From assembly GCA_023150835.1 (NCBI GenBank), contig JAKLKB010000199.1:1-7252 (forward strand): a DNA stretch of 7,252 bases, written 5' to 3'. Positions 1 through 5,462 of the stretch are shown here, piece after piece. A model generated the notes under the pieces. It ran no database searches. It saw only the letters and a program-made list of their open reading frames with translations, and had not been told where the DNA came from. Position numbers and translations under genes: made by a program. Position 1 is the stretch's first letter; every line of letters begins with the position of its first letter. Origin of the DNA: Myxococcota bacterium. GTDB taxonomy: Bacteria; Myxococcota_C; UBA6777.

Positions 1-229
1 CACAGGGGGCTGACTTCAGCGGTTGGGCAGCCACAGGGGGCTGACTTCAGCGGTTGGGCAGCCACAGGGGGCTGACTTCAGCGGTTGGGCAGCCACAGGG
101 GGCTGACTTCAGCGGTTGGGCAGCCACAGAGGGCTGACTTCAGCGGTTGGGCAGCCACAGAGGGCTGACTTCAGCGGTTGGGCAGCCACAGGGGGCTGAC
201 TTCAGCGGTTGGGCAGCCACAGGGGGCTG
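1..229. repeat. 31-bp tandem repeat array (7 full copies plus a part copy), left end outside window
   Basis: Units begin at 1, 32, 63, 94, 125, 156 and 187; a 12-base part unit begins at 218. Each unit opens with cacagggggctgacttcagc and ends ggttgggcagc. Copies are identical except that units 5 and 6 read cacagagg instead of cacagggg. There are no spacers, so this is a satellite or VNTR and not a CRISPR. Each unit contains the small palindrome gctga-ct-tcagc, and each junction carries cagcc...ggctg arms, so single strands could fold repeatedly. Because 31 is not a multiple of three, the frame rotates every copy, and the unit's TGA closes every plus frame within 93 bases; a minus frame is likewise closed by TGA. 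The array is therefore not protein coding. The left boundary is not visible. Confidence 0.97.
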
Positions 230-241
230 CCCCTACTTTTT
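211..241 (+). terminator. Perfect hairpin with T run at the end of the tandem array (possible terminator or REP-like palindrome)
   Basis: Arms gggcagcc (211-218) and ggctgccc (225-232) are exact reverse complements around a 6-base loop, followed by ctac and five T (237-241). This has the shape of an intrinsic terminator for plus-strand transcripts, but no plus-strand gene is visible upstream. The T run is on the wrong side to end the minus-strand operon. The arms also resemble widely scattered intergenic palindromes in bacterial genomes (GGGCAGCC...GGCTGCCCC), so it may be a REP-like element from which the 31-bp array grew. The intact palindrome occurs only at this end; in the array units the right arm is changed to ggctga. 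Confidence 0.45.
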
Positions 242-296
242 CGCTCACATCACGGGCGGATCTCGTATGAACAGAATCAAAGACCACCCGACGTCT

Positions 297-884
297 TTAC
301 CCAAACAACCCTTCCTCCAAAACATCACGGACCAAAGGCGCGAAAGCATTGAGTTGTCGGTGTCGTGCCAACAAAAGCAGATACAAGCGTTCACGCATCT
401 GTTGTTGGGCGATCTGTAGGCTCTGGAGTCGTCGTCCTGCCCAAAGCGCGTCGGCGTTTGGCCAATACATCAGCAAGGAGGCGAGGTGATCGAGGATCCG
501 ACGCAGGTTTTGTTGTCGCCAAAAGTGGTCTTCAGGGACGCTGCAAACGTACGCGACGATCCAGCATAACGACCGACGCAGCGGTGTCATCGCTCGTTCG
601 GGTGGCAAATCACCGCAAAGGCCCAAGGCTTCGCCCCGATGTCGGGCCAGATCAGAAGAGGATAAGCGCCCTTCCAAGACCATACGCGCTGCTTCGAGGG
701 CGCTCCATAAGGGCGGAGGGATCGGACGGCCTGAGGCGCGTTCTTGTTGCAGCGCCCAGACGGCGCATTCCCACGAGAAATGTTCGGCCACATCTGGGGC
801 GATCTGGTCTGTTTTTTCGGCGAGATCTTCGATCAGTAAAGTGGAGACAGGGAGGATATTCCACGTTGTTTCGGGAGAGACCAT
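297..884 (-). CDS. Hypothetical helical protein, 195 aa, downstream partner of the STAND NTPase
   Basis: I do not recognise the family. The protein is soluble and appears almost wholly alpha-helical, with no signal peptide, no clear membrane segment and many Leu, Ala and Arg residues. Landmarks are a Trp/Cys-bearing helix at 37-50 (FSWECAVWALQQ), a Pro-rich turn at 53-58 (RPIPPP), EAARMVLEGRLSSSDLARHR at 64-83, and a basic helical second half (WRQQNLRRIL at 122-131, then RLQSLQIAQQQMRERLYLLLLARHR). The pattern of an Ala-rich helix followed by 'AAR..L.G..S...R' faintly recalls helical Imm5-type immunity proteins, but this is weak. The ATG at 882-884 lies 11 bases after the stop of the upstream gene, with AAAGGA (892-897) suitably spaced and overlapping that stop. 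That points to one transcript and probably coupled translation. The product may be a partner, regulator or inhibitor of the STAND protein, by inference from position only. Confidence 0.8.
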   Translation of the reverse strand: MVSPETTWNILPVSTLLIEDLAEKTDQIAPDVAEHFSWECAVWALQQERASGRPIPPPLWSALEAARMVLEGRLSSSDLARHRGEALGLCGDLPPERAMTPLRRSLCWIVAYVCSVPEDHFWRQQNLRRILDHLASLLMYWPNADALWAGRRLQSLQIAQQQMRERLYLLLLARHRQLNAFAPLVRDVLEEGLFG

Positions 885-891
885 GATGGCG

Positions 892-897
892 TCCTTT
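892..897 (-). promoter_or_regulatory. Ribosome binding site overlapping the STAND gene stop codon
   Basis: On the minus strand the sequence reads AAAGGA, ending seven bases before the ATG of the 195-aa gene. It overlaps the TAA stop (896-898) of the large gene. Ribosomes finishing the large protein would expose or hand over to this site, which supports translational coupling and fixes the start of the small gene. Confidence 0.7.
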
Positions 898-3800
898 AGG
901 ATTCGGTGGAGCTTGTCGGGTGGAGCATCTCGCGGATCTTGTCTTCGTGAGGCAAGGCGATGCGTTGTGTGGGATCAAAGGGCGGCAGATCGGGCAACGC
1001 AAGGCCGCGTTGCTTGAACACCTCGGTGCAGTGCTCAAGTGCGACGCGCCAGCAGTAAGGCGGGCCATCGCCCCAAGCCTCCTTGTAACCGCGCAAAAGG
1101 TGGCTCTCTGCGCGTTCGTTTTGTCCGACCGCGTAAAAGATATCCGCTGCATCGAGGTGTAAGGTGACAAAGGATTCACGGATCGAGAGGGCTTCTTCAA
1201 GCAACAGCAACGCTTCTTCGATCCGCTCTTGGCGCAAACGCACTTGGGCCAATCTTCCCAAATAGATCGAGACATTCACACTGCCCGATTTTCGGGCGAT
1301 ACGGATACTCTCTTCAAAGCCGCGTTCTGCCACATCCCATTGTCCTTGTTCCAAGGCCCACACGGCACGCCAACGATGCACCGCACATTGAATCGACGAA
1401 CTTCGGCACGCAACGGCTTCTTCCCATGCGCGGCTGAGATAGCGTTCTTCTTCTGGATCGCGGCCTTGATCGATGTACCACCGCGCACGATACAGATACA
1501 TCCGCGCCAAGCGATCAGAGGTTTGGACGTAGGCAGGAGAGGCAAAGAATTCTTCTTCATAACGCAAAAAGTCTTCTGTATGGCCCATCTCGATCGCGAG
1601 CGAAGCGAGGTACAACAACGACAGGATCGTGCTGCGATCGTCTTCTGCAAAACGGCTCACATCCAACGCAAGCCGCAGACATCGCTCTGCGGCTTCGACG
1701 TGATCTTCGTCCTCCAAAGACAACGCATAGTTGATCAACGATACACCAAGCGCCGCGCCGTTGCCGTGTTCGACATCGATCTCGATCGACATCGCCCGCA
1801 TCTGCTTGGCTTCTTCGCTTCGCCCGACCATATTGAGCGCGTTCGAGATATCGACGACTCGCGCTCCTTGGGAGTATGCAGACGAAAGAGCAGGGCGCTT
1901 CTCCAATCCACGCGGAAACAGCGGCGTCAACAACTCGATCATCGCGTAGTATGCGCCCAACTGATTGAACAACACGGGATTGAGCTGATTGCTGTAAAAG
2001 GAGGCCGCTTCATCCAAGTTTCCAGAGCCGATCAGCGCGTGATAGATCTCGATGGTTCGGCGAAGTTCGCTGACCTCTTCGATGCTTTTCATATCTTCGG
2101 GAGGCAGGCGTTCAAAGTGATCGCGGATGTGGGAGAAAGTCTTGTGGCGATCGCGCCCTTCGAGGCGTTCAAACGCATAGCCCCGAACGACGGGGTGGAG
2201 ATCGTAACGGTTGGCGGGTCGATCCCATTGCAAGAGACCGCAGCGTTCGAGCAAACACAAGGAGATGTGAAACGCTGCACGTGCAGCGCACACATCTTCT
2301 CTCTGGCTATAAGCGCGTTTCTCTTGTTGAAACGCTTTCCAACGGGCGTATTGTTCGGCGATCTCGGACTCTTCTACGGCGATCTCTTGAAGCAGTGAGA
2401 GGCGCTCGTCTTGGTCTTGCGAAGCGGCGTATTGTTCGCGCAGATCCGCAAGCCAGTACTCAAATGGGCGTCCGGGTTCAGAGGGGGCTTCTGGAACAGG
2501 CCGATGCAACGGCAACAACGCATCAAAACGCACAGGATAACGAAAGGCCGCGATCTGACAAAGCAGTCTTCGCGAAGGTTTGGGCAAGCTGTCGAGCGCC
2601 ATACGCAACAAAGACACCCGTCGTTGCGCAGGATCGAGCGAGGCAAATTCCAACGAGTCTTTGTGGACAGCGTACCACAAATCGAAGTCCCCTTTGGCTT
2701 GCTTGTCGTGCAAGAGGATTCCCGCCAAAACGCCCAACAGCAGGCTGTGATTGCCAAACAAGTGCAGAAACTGTTGGATCGCGTTGGCCTCGCCGAGGAC
2801 GCCGCGTGATCGCACCAACGCCAGTGCGTCTTGGGGTTCCAAACTGTCCAGATAACGGTAGCGTACACCCGACAACATCTGTGTGCGATCGCCCGTTCGC
2901 TGCTCAAGATCATAAGGCTTGAGGCGCGTGCTGATAAGAAGTTTGCTGCGTGTTTCCAAGCACAAAGCCCGCAAAAGATCCCCGTGTTGCGGGTCTGTAA
3001 AAGAGCGTTCTTGGCGCTCTCTTAGATCTTCGGTGCTGGCCTCCACTTGATCATCCCGTAGATGCGAGGCATCCAAACGGTGGTAAGCCACCATGATGCG
3101 TTCGATCCCGTCTAACACAAACAAGATCCGCTTTTTGCGTAGTGCTTCAAAAAGTCTCTCGACGCGCTCTTCGTGCTTGAGCAGCGGTAGGCTCGCAGCT
3201 TCGGCGGTGTCGCTTACATACAGCAAGGCTTGTCGAAAAAAAGCATCCATCGTGGCGTTGCTTTCATAAAAGCTCCACCACATCGCCCCATCCAACGAGG
3301 GGATCGCCTCTGCCGCATGGTGACAAAACCAATGCCACGTCAGCGCACTTTTGCCCACGCCTCCGATCCCATCGATCACTAAGGTGCTGTCTTCGGACCC
3401 TGCCCAGCGATCGAGCATCGTCAACTCGCTTTCTCGACCAAAGAACCGCCGCGTCAAGATGTACGGATGCACGATGTATGGCTGCGGAGGAAGCGGGATG
3501 CGCCGTGCATTCGGATGATGCAGCACCAAGGCGCTTTCTTCGATGATCTCGATCCCTTCGAGCGGATGGGGTGGCCCGTGTTCAGCTTCGTCCTGTCCCA
3601 GCTTTTCGGAGTGAACGAGCAGATCCTGTTCAATCAAAGCGTCCAAACGCATCGACAGCGGCGGGGTCTTTGGTTCTTGGCGGGCCAAGACCCAAAGGAT
3701 CGCTTCAAAGGCCCCACGCAAGGCTTGTTGTTCGGTCGTGAGACAGACGACGCGATCCGCCCGTCCTTCGGCGTTTTTCTTGGGGGTCTTTTCCCATGCT

Positions 3801-4231
3801 CCCCAAGGGTCCAACTCTTCCGTCAAAGCGGCTTCTTGAAAGGGCAACCCAAAACGTGCCTGAAAGGCTTCTCTGCGTTGGAGTGAGAGACGTGGCGCAC
3901 ACCATGCGGCACACAGCACGCCCACAGATGCGGCTCGTGCATGGCGCAACATCCGTTCTATCGGGGACGACCATCCTGTCTGCTCCCACACTTCTAGTTT
4001 TCCTGCCAACACCAACAGGCTTGCACGTTCCCCCAAAGCCGCTTCTCCACCCAATGCCTCTATCTCTTCGCTCCATCCGTCTTTTTGAGCCTCGAGCTCC
4101 TTGGGTATAAAACCGCACCGCCACACCACATCGCTCAGGATTGAAACTTCTGCAACAGACAGATCCTGCCACACCACCCACACTTCGTCGCGAAGCTCTC
4201 GCGCAAGACCCAAGATCTCTCGCACTCCCAC
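896..4231 (-). CDS. STAND-class P-loop NTPase with possible TIR-like N-terminus and C-terminal TPR-like repeats (1111 aa)
   Basis: This is a predicted signal-transduction ATPase of the STAND (NB-ARC/NACHT-like) class. Seen in the sequence: an FFGRESEL entry motif at 263-270; Walker A GIGGVGKS at 288-295; a hydrophobic strand then Asp in RILFVLDGIER at 368-378, the Walker B (D374); a sensor-type strand KLLISTR at 430-436; and a helix GNHSLLLGVLAG at 493-504, where NB-ARC proteins have their GLPLAL motif. A winged-helix-like region with the YDLHPVVRGYA signature lies around 676-686. Residues of about 720-1075 are helical hairpins of TPR type (for example ERIEEALLLLEEALSIRES). Residues 1-240 match nothing confidently. 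Residues 15-115 have an alternating strand/helix pattern compatible with a degenerate TIR domain. The start is GTG (4229-4231), with AAAGGAG seven bases upstream and an in-frame TGA further upstream. Family members sense ligands through the repeats, oligomerise on ATP and activate an N-terminal effector; several act in phage defence. That role is inferred here, not shown. Confidence 0.9.
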   Translation of the reverse strand: MGVREILGLARELRDEVWVVWQDLSVAEVSILSDVVWRCGFIPKELEAQKDGWSEEIEALGGEAALGERASLLVLAGKLEVWEQTGWSSPIERMLRHARAASVGVLCAAWCAPRLSLQRREAFQARFGLPFQEAALTEELDPWGAWEKTPKKNAEGRADRVVCLTTEQQALRGAFEAILWVLARQEPKTPPLSMRLDALIEQDLLVHSEKLGQDEAEHGPPHPLEGIEIIEESALVLHHPNARRIPLPPQPYIVHPYILTRRFFGRESELTMLDRWAGSEDSTLVIDGIGGVGKSALTWHWFCHHAAEAIPSLDGAMWWSFYESNATMDAFFRQALLYVSDTAEAASLPLLKHEERVERLFEALRKKRILFVLDGIERIMVAYHRLDASHLRDDQVEASTEDLRERQERSFTDPQHGDLLRALCLETRSKLLISTRLKPYDLEQRTGDRTQMLSGVRYRYLDSLEPQDALALVRSRGVLGEANAIQQFLHLFGNHSLLLGVLAGILLHDKQAKGDFDLWYAVHKDSLEFASLDPAQRRVSLLRMALDSLPKPSRRLLCQIAAFRYPVRFDALLPLHRPVPEAPSEPGRPFEYWLADLREQYAASQDQDERLSLLQEIAVEESEIAEQYARWKAFQQEKRAYSQREDVCAARAAFHISLCLLERCGLLQWDRPANRYDLHPVVRGYAFERLEGRDRHKTFSHIRDHFERLPPEDMKSIEEVSELRRTIEIYHALIGSGNLDEAASFYSNQLNPVLFNQLGAYYAMIELLTPLFPRGLEKRPALSSAYSQGARVVDISNALNMVGRSEEAKQMRAMSIEIDVEHGNGAALGVSLINYALSLEDEDHVEAAERCLRLALDVSRFAEDDRSTILSLLYLASLAIEMGHTEDFLRYEEEFFASPAYVQTSDRLARMYLYRARWYIDQGRDPEEERYLSRAWEEAVACRSSSIQCAVHRWRAVWALEQGQWDVAERGFEESIRIARKSGSVNVSIYLGRLAQVRLRQERIEEALLLLEEALSIRESFVTLHLDAADIFYAVGQNERAESHLLRGYKEAWGDGPPYCWRVALEHCTEVFKQRGLALPDLPPFDPTQRIALPHEDKIREMLHPTSSTES

Positions 4232-4238
4232 AGGCTTA

Positions 4239-4245
4239 CTCCTTT
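4239..4245 (-). promoter_or_regulatory. Strong ribosome binding site for the STAND gene
   Basis: The minus strand reads AAAGGAG, seven bases before the GTG start. It supports GTG at 4229-4231 over the second in-frame GTG two codons later, which would lie too far from it. Confidence 0.75.
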
Positions 4246-4387
4246 GTTCGCCGCGTCAACACAGCAAAAAACTTCCTGATCCATACCACAAAGATGTCAC
4301 GCTGTGGCCCAAAAACCCGTGTTCGCGAATGTTCAAGCGACACGGAGATCGACGAAAAGAACAATGCTCTGTTCGCCAAAACGGGGT

Positions 4388-4457
4388 CAAGGGGCCACCG
4401 GTCCCTTGCGGGGTGTGGGGTGGAGTCCCACAACAACCATCCCACCGTGGGACGGTT
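4388..4457. repeat. REP-like element: three consecutive hairpins
   Basis: Hairpin 1 is 4388-4408: caaggggcc and ggtcccttg around a 3-base loop, nine pairs including one G-T. Hairpin 2 is 4414-4432: tgtggg and cccaca around seven bases. Hairpin 3 is 4435-4457: aacc.tccca pairs with tggga.ggtt with one A-C mismatch and a 3-base loop. Three stems packed into 70 bases between divergent gene starts cannot be ordinary end-of-gene terminators, and no T run follows. The wording (gggg..ccaccgg..ccc, then gcggggtgtgggg) resembles intergenic palindromic repeats common in GC-rich bacteria. A copy-number search in the host genome would decide whether it is a true REP family. Confidence 0.6.
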
Positions 4458-4592
4458 ATGCTGAGATCAAAGAATGTCTCGTCGCTGGTGCTGCGTTGTG
4501 GCCTTTGAGGGGGTGCCCTCTAGACAAGCCGAGGCGATCGTCTCAGATTGCCCACCCTGCCGAGCCGGAGCTTGTTTCTTCCCACCCACTCC

Positions 4593-4598
4593 AAGGAG
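4593..4598 (+). promoter_or_regulatory. Ribosome binding site deciding the pdxJ start
   Basis: AAGGAG sits six bases before GTG at 4605-4607. This favours a GTG start and a 264-residue PdxJ over a TTG start 57 bases upstream, whose extra residues (MPTLPSRSLF...) look nothing like PdxJ. Confidence 0.85.
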
Positions 4599-4604
4599 AT
4601 CACC

Positions 4605-5399
4605 GTGACCCAACTCAGCGTGAACTTGAACAAGATCGCACTCCTGCGAAACTCTCGACCTCTCGATATCCCGAACGTTTTGCGTGCTGCGCAAACCTGT
4701 ATCGCCGCAGGCGCTCACGGCATCACCGTTCATCCGCGCCCTGATGAGCGGCATATCCGACGTTCGGATGCTTTTGATCTACATCAACTTCTTCAACACC
4801 ACCCACACATCGAGTTCAATATCGAAGGAAACCCGTTTGTTCACGCCCAAACGGACGAGCGCGCCCCGTGGTTCGATCTGGTTCGCACCCTTCGCCCTGC
4901 CCAATGTACGCTGGTTCCTGATGATCCCAACGCCTCGACTTCAGATCACGGTTGGGATCTGCGTACCACCAGCGAACGCCTCAAACCGATCGTCCATCTC
5001 CTCCGCGAACAAGGGATGCGCGTCAGCCTTTTTATGGACCCTGATATCGAGCAGATCGAGCGCGCTGCGGCTCTTGGGGTCGATCGCATCGAGCTTTACA
5101 CCGAGCCTTACGCGGCTTCGTTTGGGCAAACCACGATGGGCGCTCAACTCGAAACCTACGCATCTGCGGCCCAACGAGCCCACGATCTCGGCCTCGGTGT
5201 CAACGCTGGGCACGATCTCAGCCTCCAAAACCTCGGCGCTTTTTGTTCGCGTGTCCCCCACATCCTCGAAGTCTCCATCGGCCACGCCCTGATCGCGGAC
5301 GCCATCGATATGGGCCTTTACGCCACCGTCCAAGCCTACCTCAAAGTCCTCCAAGGAAACTCTCGCCCCAAACTCTCTCCCCCGCCGTCGCGTGCCTGA
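4605..5399 (+). CDS. pdxJ: Pyridoxine 5'-phosphate synthase PdxJ
   Basis: PdxJ catalyses the last step of DXP-dependent vitamin B6 synthesis: it condenses 1-deoxy-D-xylulose 5-phosphate with 3-amino-2-oxopropyl phosphate into pyridoxine 5'-phosphate in the cytosol. It is a TIM-barrel enzyme. Motifs in order (264-aa numbering): SVNLNKIALLRN at 5-16, GITVHPRPDERHI at 39-51 (active-site His43), NIEG at 72-75 (Glu74), TLVP at 102-105, SLFMDPD at 141-147, IELYTEPYA at 162-170, GVNAGHDL at 198-205 (His203) and SIGHALI at 224-230. Family length is about 240-250; the extra here is a Pro-rich tail after residue 250. The forms NLNK (not NIDH) and HPRPDERHI (not HLREDRRHI) match the sub-type I know from Bacteroidetes rather than the E. 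coli type. No pdxA or acpS, its usual companions, is nearby, so it stands alone. The gene converges with the Cys-rich gene across 63 bases in which I see no convincing terminator. Confidence 0.96.
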   Translation: MTQLSVNLNKIALLRNSRPLDIPNVLRAAQTCIAAGAHGITVHPRPDERHIRRSDAFDLHQLLQHHPHIEFNIEGNPFVHAQTDERAPWFDLVRTLRPAQCTLVPDDPNASTSDHGWDLRTTSERLKPIVHLLREQGMRVSLFMDPDIEQIERAAALGVDRIELYTEPYAASFGQTTMGAQLETYASAAQRAHDLGLGVNAGHDLSLQNLGAFCSRVPHILEVSIGHALIADAIDMGLYATVQAYLKVLQGNSRPKLSPPPSRA

Positions 5400-5462
5400 G
5401 CGATATTCCCTTTCCATCGAGTGCGACTCACTTCGGTAAGTCCTCTCCATACGCAAACCGTT

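Larger units (their letters stand above)
4232..4604. other. Divergent intergenic region between the STAND operon and pdxJ
   Basis: This 373-base region separates two genes that start away from each other, so it must hold promoters for both. I could not find a convincing -35/-10 pair for either. It contains the three-hairpin element at 4388-4457 and a small hairpin gaggg-ggtg-ccctc at 4507-4520, followed by the pdxJ ribosome binding site. Short open frames on both strands lack a convincing start context, and one of them runs straight through the hairpins, so I do not call a gene here. Confidence 0.6.

Noticed and set aside
1-229. CRISPR array.
   Set aside because: The 31-bp units are directly adjacent with no unique spacers, and no cas gene is present.
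147-419. Short plus-strand frame starting inside the tandem array.
   Set aside because: It starts at TTG within the 31-bp repeat and stays open only because the last repeat unit is broken before its TGA. There is no ribosome binding site, and it overlaps the 195-aa gene in antisense.
1229-2398. Long open frame (389 codons) on the plus strand.
   Set aside because: It lies wholly antisense to the STAND gene, shows no recognisable motif, and the minus-strand reading has clear TPR and winged-helix signatures. It is a shadow frame.
4236-4445. Possible 69-aa leader peptide gene upstream of the STAND gene.
   Set aside because: Its GTG start lies within hairpin 3 and the frame runs through the other two hairpins; composition is not protein-like and no ribosome binding site was seen. 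Its stop near the STAND ribosome binding site is probably chance.
4548-4604. N-terminal extension of PdxJ from a TTG start.
   Set aside because: The extra 19 residues do not resemble PdxJ, and AAGGAG six bases before the GTG at 4605 gives a far better start.
4941-5456. Minus-strand frame (171 codons) opposite pdxJ.
   Set aside because: It is antisense to a clear PdxJ with all its motifs, and has no recognisable domain of its own.
5400-5462. Terminator between the convergent pdxJ and Cys-rich genes.
   Set aside because: Only weak 4-bp stems such as gagt-gcg-actc were found, with no T run on either strand.
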